64,000 nt of DNA from positions 868,001 to 932,000 of the forward strand of contig NZ_JAUHTR010000001.1 of assembly GCF_030418125.1 (NCBI RefSeq), read 5' to 3'. Source of the stretch: Fictibacillus fluitans. GTDB lineage: Bacteria; Bacillota; Bacilli; Bacillales; Fictibacillaceae. Every line of letters starts with the position of its first letter. The stretch's first letter is position 1. The position numbers and the translations under genes were made by a program. Under the pieces are notes generated by a model. It had not been told where the DNA came from. It made no database searches and saw only the letters and a list, made by a program, of their open reading frames with translations. Below, one piece after another: positions 43,512 to 51,914 of the stretch.

Positions 43512-44558
43512 ATGACGACAACAGAAACGCAAATTTCATCATTACGCTATAAAGGGGACCATCTGCTGCTTTTGGATCAGCAGCAGCTCCCCCATCATAC
43601 GGTCTATATTAATGTCACCACCATTGAACAAGTGTGGGACTGCATCAAAAAACTAAACGTAAGGGGCGCTCCGGCGATTGGAATTGCGGCAGCCTTCGGA
43701 ACGGTTTTGTGGGCTAAAAACCATGCCTCCCTTTCTCTTGATAAATTTATAGATCAACTGGGCCGCCAAACCGCTTTCCTTTCAACTTCCAGACCTACGG
43801 CTGTTAATTTATTTTGGGCACTTGACCGTATTACAGCTTCGGTGGCGAATGTCCGCAGCACAAAAGAGGCCATCGAGCGCATAGAGCAGGAAGCCCTCCT
43901 TATTCAAAAGGAAGACGAGGAAATTTGCCGTAAAATTGGCGAGAACGGGCTGACTCTGCTGAAGGACGGAGACCGCATAATGACGCACTGCAATGCAGGC
44001 TGGATTGCAACAGCCAAGTATGGCACCGCGCTTGCTCCTCTTTATTTGGCAAAAGAAAAGGGCTGGAATCTTTCGGTATACGCCAACGAAACACGGCCCG
44101 TTTTCCAGGGCGCCCGACTAACCGCATGGGAATTACAACAGGCAGGAGTTGACGTTACGCTAATTACCGATAACATGGCTGCCCATACGTTAAAAACAAA
44201 ACACGTTAGTGCTGTGATTGTCGGCTGTGACCGGGTTGCCGCAAACGGTGACACCGCCAATAAAATCGGTACATTCGGTCTTGCCCTGCAGGCAAAGGCG
44301 CTTGGCATTCCGTTTTATGTGGCCTCTCCCCTTTCCACAATCGACTTGAACACTCTGTCTGGGGACGATATTCCGATTGAAGAACGGCCTGCAGAAGAAA
44401 TCACTCATGTACAGGGAGTGCCCATTGCACCCAAGGGGGTTAAAGTCTTTAATCCGGCTTTTGATGTAACACCTCATGAATACATTACGGCCATTATAAC
44501 GGAAAAAGGAATTGCCCGCGGCAACTACAAGGAAGCATTGGCGGAATTAAAAAAATGA
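43512..44558 (+). CDS. mtnA: Methylthioribose-1-phosphate isomerase
   Basis: Converts MTR-1-P to MTRu-1-P (eIF2B-alpha-like fold). It has 348 residues: [13 protein letters not shown] substrate loop, catalytic Cys in [14 protein letters not shown] (about 160), and catalytic Asp in [18 protein letters not shown] (about 240). Second gene of mtnKA; a terminator follows its stop. Confidence 0.96.
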   Translation: MTTTETQISSLRYKGDHLLLLDQQQLPHHTVYINVTTIEQVWDCIKKLNVRGAPAIGIAAAFGTVLWAKNHASLSLDKFIDQLGRQTAFLSTSRPTAVNLFWALDRITASVANVRSTKEAIERIEQEALLIQKEDEEICRKIGENGLTLLKDGDRIMTHCNAGWIATAKYGTALAPLYLAKEKGWNLSVYANETRPVFQGARLTAWELQQAGVDVTLITDNMAAHTLKTKHVSAVIVGCDRVAANGDTANKIGTFGLALQAKALGIPFYVASPLSTIDLNTLSGDDIPIEERPAEEITHVQGVPIAPKGVKVFNPAFDVTPHEYITAIITEKGIARGNYKEALAELKK

Positions 44559-44566
44559 CCCATGCA

Positions 44567-44603
44567 AAAAGCTCGTACTCCTTTGGGTGTACGAGCTTTT
44601 ACT
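44567..44603. terminator. Terminator between mtnA and yisL
   Basis: AAAGCTCGTAC and GTACGAGCTTT arms with a 10-nt loop, followed by TACTAATCTTTT; bidirectional by symmetry. Confidence 0.75.
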
Positions 44604-44609
44604 AATCTT

Positions 44610-44972
44610 TTAAAAATGCATTGGCAAAACCGAATATCCATAATAAAAGACGAGGGCCAGAGCCAGTATGAGCGTTAACCAGCGGGACTTTTTATCCTCG
44701 TTTCGTTTTGCCCCAAGCAGCATCACTTCAAACAAGCCGATAACTGCCAGCCCGAGGATCCCTTTGATAACAAGCGGCCCCATGTTTACCGCTCCTGCCT
44801 GGATCCACTGATAGATCAGCACTACTCCGGAAAAAATAGTCGTAATATAGAGCAAACGCACAATCATATGCAAGATACGGGAAATTTTTTTATTTTTTCT
44901 TTTGTATAAAGTATAAGTCAGAAAAAACAAAATCAGCGCAGCCGCCCATGAAAAAACGTGGAACTGTAACAT
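44610..44972 (-). CDS. yisL: YisL-like membrane protein (DUF1516)
   Basis: A 120-residue protein with four hydrophobic helices (HVFSWAAALILFFLTYTLY; LLYITTIFSGVVLIYQ; VIKGILGLAVIGLFEVMLLG; LTLILALALVFYYGYSV) and short basic loops. It matches DUF1516/YisL by length and helix pattern. Start ATG 44972 behind AGGAGGAAAT rather than at 45002, which precedes that site. Function unknown. Confidence 0.8.
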   Translation of the reverse strand: MLQFHVFSWAAALILFFLTYTLYKRKNKKISRILHMIVRLLYITTIFSGVVLIYQWIQAGAVNMGPLVIKGILGLAVIGLFEVMLLGAKRNEDKKSRWLTLILALALVFYYGYSVLPMHF

Positions 44973-45075
44973 AATTATTTCCTCCTGTGTATAATCCTTC
45001 ACTTTACTATACCATGAAGCGCTGCATGACGGGCCATGGACGGAAGTAGGGGTAGGAAGAAAGCCTTTTCATTGC

Positions 45076-45081
45076 TATAAT
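45076..45081 (+). promoter_or_regulatory. rocD extended -10 promoter element
   Basis: TGCTATAAT (45073-45081) is a consensus extended -10 for sigma A. The -35 position holds TAGGAA, a poor hexamer, so the TG extension probably carries recognition. No sigma-54 GG-N10-GC element was found here, unlike B. subtilis rocD. Confidence 0.6.
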
Positions 45082-45096
45082 GTATAGGAATTCACA
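45079..45096 (+). promoter_or_regulatory. ARG-box-like site over the rocD -10/+1
   Basis: AATGTATAGGAATTCACA keeps 9 of the 10 fixed core bases of wnTGAATwwwwATTCAnw, but two of the four central positions are G. It overlaps the end of the -10 and the likely start site. From memory, AhrC binds near +1 of the B. subtilis rocA and rocD promoters, so the site is credible for arginine-responsive control; whether it activates or represses here is unknown. Confidence 0.5.
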
Positions 45097-45119
45097 ATAT
45101 TAAGATTGGAGTGAGAGAT

Positions 45120-46313
45120 ATGATTAAAACAGAAAACATCATCTCCAAAACAGAACAATACGGGGCGAAAAACTATCACCCACTTCCAATTGTCATCTCC
45201 AAAGGCGATGGCGTATGGGTTTATGATCCCGAAGGCAACAAGTACATGGATATGCTCAGCGCTTATTCTGCCGTGAACCAGGGGCACCGGCACCCGAAGA
45301 TCATTCAGGCATTAAAAGATCAAGCGGACAGAATCACCCTGACTTCACGCGCTTTTCATAATGATCAGCTTGGAAATTTTTATGAAAAGGTTACAAAACT
45401 TACAGGCAAAAACATGGTTTTGCCTATGAACACAGGTGCCGAAGCGGTTGAAACAGCCATCAAGACCGTCCGCCGCTGGGCTTATGATGTAAAAGGCGTT
45501 CCAGCCAACCAGGCGGAAGTCATTGCGTGTGAAGGAAACTTTCACGGGCGTACAATGACAGCTGTTTCCATGTCCTCTGATCAAGAGTACAAACGAGGAT
45601 TCGGCCCTATGCTGCCAGGAATCAAGCTCATTCCATACGGTGATCTTGAGGCATTGAAGCAGGCTATCACACCGAATACCGCTGCTTTTATTATGGAGCC
45701 CATTCAGGGAGAAGCAGGCATTATCATCCCTCCTGAAGGTTTCCTGAAACAAGCCCGTGAGCTTTGCAAGGAGAATAATGTTCTTTTTGTCGCGGACGAA
45801 ATTCAATCCGGTTTGGGACGATCCGGCAAATTGTTTGCCTGTGACTGGGAAAATGTTGTTCCTGATATGTACATCCTCGGAAAAGCGCTCGGCGGCGGGG
45901 TAATGCCCATCTCCTGCGTAGCTGCTGACAAAGATATACTTGGCGTCTTCAATCCGGGAAGCCATGGCTCAACCTTTGGCGGCAACCCGCTGGCGTCGGC
46001 TGTATCCGTTGCCTCTCTGGAGGTTATTGAAGAAGAAAACCTGGTAAGCCGTTCCCTTGAGCTCGGCGAACATTTTCTGAACGAGCTGGCTTCCATTAAT
46101 AATCCAGTGATAACCGAAGTTCGCGGCCGTGGATTATTCATCGGGGTTGAACTGAGCGAGGCAGCCCGCCCTTATTGTGAGAAGTTGAAAGAAGAAGGAC
46201 TACTATGCAAAGAAACACATGAGAATGTCATCCGGTTTGCCCCTCCTCTCATTATTTCGGAAGAGGACCTGAACTGGGCGATCGAACGTATTAAAAAAGT
46301 CTTGTCCGTATAA
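45120..46313 (+). CDS. rocD: Ornithine aminotransferase
   Basis: Catabolic PLP enzyme converting ornithine and 2-oxoglutarate to glutamate semialdehyde. The 397-residue protein has [20 protein letters not shown], the EGNFHGRT motif, cofactor Asp in [15 protein letters not shown] and Schiff-base Lys in [12 protein letters not shown]. The [10 protein letters not shown] start is diagnostic of OAT rather than ArgD. ATG 45120 with GGAG upstream. It stands alone here, without rocE or rocF. Confidence 0.95.
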   Translation: MIKTENIISKTEQYGAKNYHPLPIVISKGDGVWVYDPEGNKYMDMLSAYSAVNQGHRHPKIIQALKDQADRITLTSRAFHNDQLGNFYEKVTKLTGKNMVLPMNTGAEAVETAIKTVRRWAYDVKGVPANQAEVIACEGNFHGRTMTAVSMSSDQEYKRGFGPMLPGIKLIPYGDLEALKQAITPNTAAFIMEPIQGEAGIIIPPEGFLKQARELCKENNVLFVADEIQSGLGRSGKLFACDWENVVPDMYILGKALGGGVMPISCVAADKDILGVFNPGSHGSTFGGNPLASAVSVASLEVIEEENLVSRSLELGEHFLNELASINNPVITEVRGRGLFIGVELSEAARPYCEKLKEEGLLCKETHENVIRFAPPLIISEEDLNWAIERIKKVLSV

Positions 46314-46321
46314 CCGTTAGT

Positions 46322-46353
46322 AGAACAGGCTGGATATTGTCCAGTCTGTTTTT
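46322..46353 (+). terminator. Terminator after rocD
   Basis: AACAGGCTGGA and TCCAGTCTGTT arms around ATATTG with one G-T pair, followed by a T-run. Confidence 0.75.
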
Positions 46354-46372
46354 TTCTGTTCCCGGAAATTAA

Positions 46373-46413
46373 AAAAGCTTCAGCGCCGCATAAAGCAGCA
46401 GTGCTGAAGCTCC
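46373..46413 (-). terminator. Terminator after the atypical SDR gene
   Basis: On the minus strand GAGCTTCAGC and GCTGAAGCTTTTTT flank an 18-nt loop; it ends the four-gene catabolic operon. Confidence 0.7.
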
Positions 46414-46420
46414 CCTCACT

Positions 46421-47209
46421 CTATAATGCTTTGACCATGCCGCCATCAATTAAGAACGACTGTCCGGTAACGTACGTATTGGCCTCTGAACCCAAATAGA
46501 CAATGGTCTTTGCAAATTCTTCCGGTGTTCCGTACCGGCCAAGCGGAATATTTTTCACCATTTCTTCCTTTACCTGCTCCTTGCTTATGGACCGCTGCTC
46601 GGCGATTTTGCCATCAAGCTCCTGCAGGCGGTCCGTTCCGATTCGTCCCGGCCCCACCGTATTGATCAGGATGCCCTCATTCCCCAGTTCCTGTGACAGG
46701 CTTTTGGACAACCCGTTGATTGCCGTTCTGAAGGTATTGGATAAGGTTAAGCCGTCAATCGGCTGCTTGATGGATGAGGAAGCGATGTTGATAATGCGGC
46801 CGCTGCCTTTTTTCCTCATGTGCGGAAGGACTTCACGCACAGTCCGGATAAGACTTAACAGGGTGAGCTGAAAAGCGAATTCCCAATCGTCGTCGCCAAA
46901 GTTATCGAAATTGCCGGCCGGCGGTCCTCCGGCATTATTAACCAGTACATCAATGGTGCCAAACGCCTCTGCCGCAGCACTGACCAGTCCTGTAATCTCT
47001 TCTTTTTTTGTAATGTCACACACCCTGTACTCCACCCTGCTGCCTGTTTTTCCCCTTATTTCTTCCGCTGCTGCCTGAAGGGCCGCTTCATCGCGGCTGG
47101 TGATCATGACATTGGCCCCTTCTTCTGCAAACTTCATGGCCGTTGCCTTCCCAAGCCCTTTGCTCGAAGCAAGAACCAGGACAGCTTTATCTTTTAGCCC
47201 CAAATCCAT
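46421..47209 (-). CDS. Atypical SDR-family protein lacking the catalytic Tyr/Lys
   Basis: A 262-residue Rossmann protein aligned with 3-oxoacyl-ACP-reductase-like SDRs: NNAGGPP, INIASSS (catalytic Ser position) and the C-terminal YVTGQSFLIDGG are present. The usual YxxxK stretch reads SNTFR instead (Tyr to Ser, Lys to Arg), and the glycine loop is ASSKGLG rather than TGxxxGIG. The family resembles the BKR-like SDR subgroup known to lack a perfect tetrad. Last gene of the operon with an aldehyde dehydrogenase, FAH-family hydrolase and PCD-like protein. Activity uncertain. Confidence 0.85.
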   Translation of the reverse strand: MDLGLKDKAVLVLASSKGLGKATAMKFAEEGANVMITSRDEAALQAAAEEIRGKTGSRVEYRVCDITKKEEITGLVSAAAEAFGTIDVLVNNAGGPPAGNFDNFGDDDWEFAFQLTLLSLIRTVREVLPHMRKKGSGRIINIASSSIKQPIDGLTLSNTFRTAINGLSKSLSQELGNEGILINTVGPGRIGTDRLQELDGKIAEQRSISKEQVKEEMVKNIPLGRYGTPEEFAKTIVYLGSEANTYVTGQSFLIDGGMVKAL

Positions 47210-47249
47210 TTATTTTCCCCCTCTGAATTTATACATTTACATACGACAA

Positions 47250-48674
47250 TCAGATTACGATACTCACATATTTGGTTTCCAGGTAGGCCTCCATGCCTTC
47301 TGTTCCGCCTTCCCGGCCGATACCGCTTTCTTTAAGACCGCCAAATGGTGCCTGAGCGGCAGACGGAACGCCGTCGTTCCAGCCGATGACGCCATAGTTC
47401 AAACCTTCGACCAGATGGGTGCCCCGTGACATGCTTTCTGTATAGATGTAAGCAGCGAGTCCGAACGGGCTGCTGTTGGCAAGCTTGATGCCTTCATCAT
47501 CCGAAGTGATCTTTTGCACCGGAATTACCGGCCCGAAGGTTTCTTCATTCATAATGAGCATATCGTGATTTACACCTTTTAAAACGGTCGGTTCATAAAA
47601 ACACCCATTTCCTTCATCCTGTCCTTTGCCGCCGAGCAAGCATTCTGCCCCTTTCTCAACCGCATTGTCGACGTGCTTTTTGATCTTTTCATAACCGTCC
47701 CTGTTGATGATCGGGCCAATATCCGTACCCTCTTCCAATCCGTTGCCAACCTTCAATTTGCTTGTTTCTTCAACCAGTTTTTTCGTAAACTCATCATATA
47801 TTTTCTCGTGAACATACACTCGGTTGATACAGATGCATGTCTGACCCGCATTCCTGAATTTGGAGGCGATGATTCCTTTTACCGATTTCTCAAGGTCCGC
47901 ATCCTCAAGGACAATGGAAGGAGCATGTCCGCCAAGTTCCATTGATACGTTTTTAACGGTTTTTGCGCTTTGCTCGATGAGCATTTTCCCTACTTCCGTT
48001 GATCCGGTAAATGTAATCTTTTTCACTTTGTCGCTTTCCATCAATTCCCCCGCAATCAATGATGATGAACCGGTCAACAGGCTGACGACTCCCTTTGGAA
48101 ATCCTGCCTCTTCACATAGCTCCACCAGTTTAATGGCTGTAAGCGGCGTCTCTTTTGGCGGTTTGATAATAATCGGGCACCCGGCTGCAAGCGCGGGACC
48201 CAGCTTGCGGGTAATCATAGCAGCTGGAAAGTTCCATGGGGTGATTGCCGCAACAACTCCAACCGGCTGTTTCAGCACCTGCATCCGTTTATTTTCAGCA
48301 GAAGCCGGGATGGTCCTGCCATACACCCGTTTACCTTCTTCCGCAAACCATTTAATAAAAGATGCCGCATACTGAACTTCGCCAAGTGATTCCTTCATTG
48401 GTTTGCCCATCTCACGTGTCATGAGCTCCGCAATCTCTTCTTTTTGTTCAATCATAAGATCATACAGCTTATCAAGATAGGCGGCTCTGTCGTAAGCCGT
48501 TAATTTCGCCCACGGACCAAACGCCTCATGCGCACTTTCAATGGCCGCTGCTGTTTCTTCCTTTCCTGCTGAAGCTACAGTACCAACCAGATCACCGTTC
48601 GCTGGGTTCAGCACCTTGATTTTCTCCAGGTTATTGCCCGTCCATTCTCCGTTGATGTATAACAACTTGTCCAT
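47250..48674 (-). CDS. NAD(P)-dependent aldehyde dehydrogenase (succinate-semialdehyde type)
   Basis: A 474-residue ALDH oxidising an aldehyde to its acid. Catalytic Cys280 is in NAGQTCICINRVYV and Glu246 in MELGGHAPSIV; PWNFPAAMITRKLGPALAAG and GSTEVGK are the cofactor region. It is closest in pattern to GabD/succinate-semialdehyde dehydrogenases, but in an operon with an FAH-family enzyme it might act on another semialdehyde from aromatic or amino-acid breakdown. Gene order (transcribed): PCD-like, FAH, this gene, SDR. Confidence 0.88.
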   Translation of the reverse strand: MDKLLYINGEWTGNNLEKIKVLNPANGDLVGTVASAGKEETAAAIESAHEAFGPWAKLTAYDRAAYLDKLYDLMIEQKEEIAELMTREMGKPMKESLGEVQYAASFIKWFAEEGKRVYGRTIPASAENKRMQVLKQPVGVVAAITPWNFPAAMITRKLGPALAAGCPIIIKPPKETPLTAIKLVELCEEAGFPKGVVSLLTGSSSLIAGELMESDKVKKITFTGSTEVGKMLIEQSAKTVKNVSMELGGHAPSIVLEDADLEKSVKGIIASKFRNAGQTCICINRVYVHEKIYDEFTKKLVEETSKLKVGNGLEEGTDIGPIINRDGYEKIKKHVDNAVEKGAECLLGGKGQDEGNGCFYEPTVLKGVNHDMLIMNEETFGPVIPVQKITSDDEGIKLANSSPFGLAAYIYTESMSRGTHLVEGLNYGVIGWNDGVPSAAQAPFGGLKESGIGREGGTEGMEAYLETKYVSIVI

Positions 48675-48741
48675 GTTTATGGCCTCCCTTGAGGATAGAA
48701 TTCTTTTCTACTTTTCCTTTTAAAGAGTGACTTAAAACACA

Positions 48742-49638
48742 TCACAGTACATTATTGACCAGTGTTCCAATGCCTTCGACCGTAATTTCAATGGTATCAC
48801 CGCTATTCAGCAGCCTTGGCGGTTTAAAGCCTTTACCCACCCCTGCAGGTGTACCAGTCGCTATCACATCTCCCGGTTCGAGTGTCATTCCTTTTGACAG
48901 GGTTTCAATCACTTCTGGAATGGTAAAGATGAAGTCCCTTGTATTGCCGTTCTGTCTGACTTCTCCATTCACTTTGGTGATTAAGTTCAGCTCATGCGGG
49001 TTGGGAAGATCTTCTTTTGGTACAATCCATGGCCCCATCGGACAAGAGGTATCCAGGCTTTTTCCAATCAAAAATTGTTTATGCTTTTTCTGCAGATCCC
49101 TGGCGGTAACGTCATTAATGATGGTATAGCCAAACACATGGTCCATCGCATGTTCAGAAGAAATTCCCCTGCCTTTTTTGCCGATAACTACCGCCAGTTC
49201 CCCTTCATAATCCAATTCTTCAGTTACCTCTTCATGCCGCAGAATATCTGCTTTATGGCCGGTAACGGTTGTAGGCGCTTTCGAAAAAATCATCACATGC
49301 TCTGGGATATCTGCTTCGCTTCCCATTTCAACCGCATGATCTCTGTAGTTCTTTCCTACACAGAATATGTTTTTCGCGGGTCTTGGAATGGGAGCCATCC
49401 ACTCCAAATCCGGGTCGGTTAAACCATATGTAAACAGCAAATTATCACGATAGGCTTCAGATATTTCATGAATTTTTTCTAAAAACTTTTCTTCAAGCTG
49501 AAGTCCTTCCAGCATGGAGCCCGGAAATTCCATTCCCTTCTCTTCAGCAGCCAACGAAAGATTGAATACCACATTCTCCTCTTCAATCAGCTTTCCTAAA
49601 AAAAGATCGCCCTGATACTTGGCAGTTACTAATTTCAT
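48742..49638 (-). CDS. Fumarylacetoacetate hydrolase-family protein
   Basis: A 298-residue FAH-superfamily enzyme. The metal site is formed by the Glu/Asp residues of ELDYEGELAVVIG and the conserved GYTIINDVTARDLQ; KNIFCVGKNYRDHAVE and TGTPAGVG are also hallmark segments. Members split C-C bonds of beta-diketo acids, isomerise or decarboxylate (for example 5-carboxymethyl-HHDD decarboxylase, oxaloacetate decarboxylase), so substrate is open. ATG 49638 chosen behind GGAGAG. Lies 21 bp after the PCD-like gene. Confidence 0.88.
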   Translation of the reverse strand: MKLVTAKYQGDLFLGKLIEEENVVFNLSLAAEEKGMEFPGSMLEGLQLEEKFLEKIHEISEAYRDNLLFTYGLTDPDLEWMAPIPRPAKNIFCVGKNYRDHAVEMGSEADIPEHVMIFSKAPTTVTGHKADILRHEEVTEELDYEGELAVVIGKKGRGISSEHAMDHVFGYTIINDVTARDLQKKHKQFLIGKSLDTSCPMGPWIVPKEDLPNPHELNLITKVNGEVRQNGNTRDFIFTIPEVIETLSKGMTLEPGDVIATGTPAGVGKGFKPPRLLNSGDTIEITVEGIGTLVNNVL

Positions 49639-49659
49639 TTTAATTCTCTCCTTCAATCC

Positions 49660-49953
49660 TTAGAGTTTACTGAACGCTTCGTCGAACAAAACAGCCATCT
49701 TGATATCCGTCTGGGTCAGCCCATTTACACTCCAGGTGCTTAATTTCAGGGTAACCAGTTTGTAATTGATGGTAATATGCGGATGGTGCCGAAAGCTCTC
49801 GGCAAGCTGTCCTACTTCACAAACAAATTCAATTCCATCCAAATAGTTGTCAAACTTGTACTTTTTCACCATCCATTTTCCCGGAATCAGCTTCCATTCG
49901 GGATATCTGGAGGCAAATCGGTCGATCTCCTGTTGGGTAAGCAGTTCAGCCAT
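49660..49953 (-). CDS. Pterin-4a-carbinolamine dehydratase-like protein
   Basis: A 97-residue PCD/DCoH-fold protein. The paired His of SFRHHPHITINYKLV and the GLTQTDI end match 4a-hydroxytetrahydrobiopterin dehydratase, which regenerates the pterin of phenylalanine hydroxylase. The third His of the active site (TH in the usual LSTHxxxGLT) is Trp here (LSTWSVNGLT); I recall similar W-variants in other Bacillus. No aromatic amino acid hydroxylase is in the window. First gene of the operon. A role in molybdopterin chemistry or a non-catalytic role is possible. Confidence 0.8.
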   Translation of the reverse strand: MAELLTQQEIDRFASRYPEWKLIPGKWMVKKYKFDNYLDGIEFVCEVGQLAESFRHHPHITINYKLVTLKLSTWSVNGLTQTDIKMAVLFDEAFSKL

Positions 49954-50103
49954 TTCTGTTCTTCCTTTCCTCGCCTATAGTAAAACTATACCTCTCGATG
50001 AATTGAAACGTCAAAATATTCGGTTAACACAGCTGTTTTATTTCCTTGTTTAATTATGCTAAAATTATATGTTGATTAAATCTAGCAGATATGAGGGATT
50101 GCC

Positions 50104-51876
50104 GTGAACATTGTAGTGAGCACACTCAATGCAAAATATATTCATACCTGTCTGGCCCTCAGGTATTTAAAAGCGTACAGTGAACCTGACTTTCACGTAG
50201 AAATGGCCGAGTATACCATCAAGGATCCCGCGATTAATATCGTCAGTGACCTGTATATGAAAAAGCCCGATGTCCTGGGCTTCAGCTGTTATATTTGGAA
50301 TATCGAAGAAACCATAAAAGTAATAGAGATGATCAAAAAGATCAGCCCCCAAACCGCCATCGTTCTCGGCGGCCCGGAAGTTTCATATGATGTAGCCCAC
50401 TGGCTGGATCGTATTCCGGATGCTGATTTTATCATCGTCAATGAAGGGGAGATTTCCTTTAAGCATTTTCTCACTGAACATTCAGGAGAACAGCGCTATG
50501 AAAAAGTTGCCGGGCTCGCCTGGAGAAAAGACGGAAAGCCAACGATCAACCCGCCAAGGGAGAAATTGGACCTTAAAACGGTCGCAACTCCTTACCGGTT
50601 TGAGGAAGACCTGGATCAGCTGTCCAAGCGGGTAACCTACTTTGAAACGAGCCGGGGATGTCCATATTCCTGTGCCTTCTGTCTTTCTTCCATTGAAGTT
50701 GGTGTACGGTACTTTGACATCCAGAAAGTAAAAGACGATCTTATCTTTCTGATGGACAACGGTGCCAAGACCATTAAGTTTGTCGACCGTACGTTCAACA
50801 TCAAGCGAGATTATGCTCTGGAGATGTTTCAATTTCTCATTGAAAACAGAAGACCTGGCGTGGTTTTTCAGTTTGAAATTACAGCCGATATCATGCGTCC
50901 CGAAGTCATTGCCTTTTTGAATGAACATGCCCCTGTTGGACTGTTCCGGTTTGAAATCGGCGTTCAATCAACAAACGATCATGTCAACGAGCTCGTCCAG
51001 CGGCGGCAGAATTTCGAGAAACTGACACGGACCGTTATGACCGTTAAAGAAGGCGGAAAAATTGCTCAGCATCTGGATCTGATTGCCGGATTGCCGGAGG
51101 AGGACTATAACTCTTTCCGAAAAACCTTTAATGATGTATTCGCGTTTGGTGTGGAAGAAGTACAGCTTGGATTTTTGAAAATGCTGCGGGGCACCGGCCT
51201 GCGCCTGACTGCCGACCGCCATGATTATACCTATATGAACCACTCACCATATGAAATTCTGGGCAATAATGTGCTCAGCTTTAATGACATTATTAAAATT
51301 AAGCGCGTGGAAGACGTTCTCGAAAAATACTGGAATGACCACCGTATGGACACCACATTAAACTACTTAATTTATCAGGTGTTTGACTCTCCATTCGACT
51401 TCTTCCAGGAGTTCGGGGACTATTGGGAAAGCAAAGGCTGGTCCAGAATCGGCCATCAGCTGGAGGATCTGTTCGCCCGCCTGAAAGAGTTTTTAACCCA
51501 GCGCGGCAGCCATAATGAGATTATTGAAGCTCTAATGAAGTACGATTATTTCTCACGGAAAAAACATCGGCCGCACCGTTCATGGTGGGAAGAAACACTT
51601 TTAAAAAGCGATCTTGAGCACTATCACCGCTGGCTGAAGCATCATCCTGAGCGTATTTCTGACACATTCAAATCATACAGCCTGAGTGAAAAGGATCTAA
51701 TGAAGCACACCGTACTGGATCTGGTGCCGTTTGACCTTAACTATTATTTAACAACCGGTGAAATAAAAAAAGACCAGGTTTTATCCCTGATCTACTATCC
51801 TCCCAAAACGCACGAACCTGAGCACTACAGCATTTCTTTGGACCAGATTGAGCTGGAGGAACGCTCTTTGCTTTAA
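50104..51876 (+). CDS. B12-binding-domain radical SAM protein (DUF4080)
   Basis: A 590-residue radical SAM enzyme. The first ~130 residues have the cobalamin-binding Rossmann fold (PDVLGFSCYIWN, VLGGPEVSYD), the 4Fe-4S site is Cys186-X3-Cys190-X2-Cys193 (RGCPYSCAFC), followed by FVDRTFN, and the C-terminal ~150 residues are the DUF4080 helical region. GTG 50104 follows GAGGGATTG. It stands alone between convergent or divergent neighbours. Substrate unknown; related proteins methylate or rearrange carbon atoms. Confidence 0.88.
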   Translation: MNIVVSTLNAKYIHTCLALRYLKAYSEPDFHVEMAEYTIKDPAINIVSDLYMKKPDVLGFSCYIWNIEETIKVIEMIKKISPQTAIVLGGPEVSYDVAHWLDRIPDADFIIVNEGEISFKHFLTEHSGEQRYEKVAGLAWRKDGKPTINPPREKLDLKTVATPYRFEEDLDQLSKRVTYFETSRGCPYSCAFCLSSIEVGVRYFDIQKVKDDLIFLMDNGAKTIKFVDRTFNIKRDYALEMFQFLIENRRPGVVFQFEITADIMRPEVIAFLNEHAPVGLFRFEIGVQSTNDHVNELVQRRQNFEKLTRTVMTVKEGGKIAQHLDLIAGLPEEDYNSFRKTFNDVFAFGVEEVQLGFLKMLRGTGLRLTADRHDYTYMNHSPYEILGNNVLSFNDIIKIKRVEDVLEKYWNDHRMDTTLNYLIYQVFDSPFDFFQEFGDYWESKGWSRIGHQLEDLFARLKEFLTQRGSHNEIIEALMKYDYFSRKKHRPHRSWWEETLLKSDLEHYHRWLKHHPERISDTFKSYSLSEKDLMKHTVLDLVPFDLNYYLTTGEIKKDQVLSLIYYPPKTHEPEHYSISLDQIELEERSLL

Positions 51877-51883
51877 GTTAAAT

Positions 51884-51914
51884 AAGGATGCCCGATTATT
51901 ATTGGGCATCCTTT
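51884..51914. terminator. Bidirectional terminator
   Basis: AAGGATGCCC and GGGCATCCTT arms with a short AT loop, then TTTTTGT; it overlaps the last codons of the YknX-like gene. Confidence 0.8.

Noticed and set aside
45003-45119. Sigma-54 promoter expected before rocD
   Set aside because: No GG-N10-GC pair in the intergenic region; a sigma-A extended -10 explains it better.
45345-45965. Minus-strand open frame of 206 codons inside rocD
   Set aside because: Shadow of rocD in another frame; no start signals.
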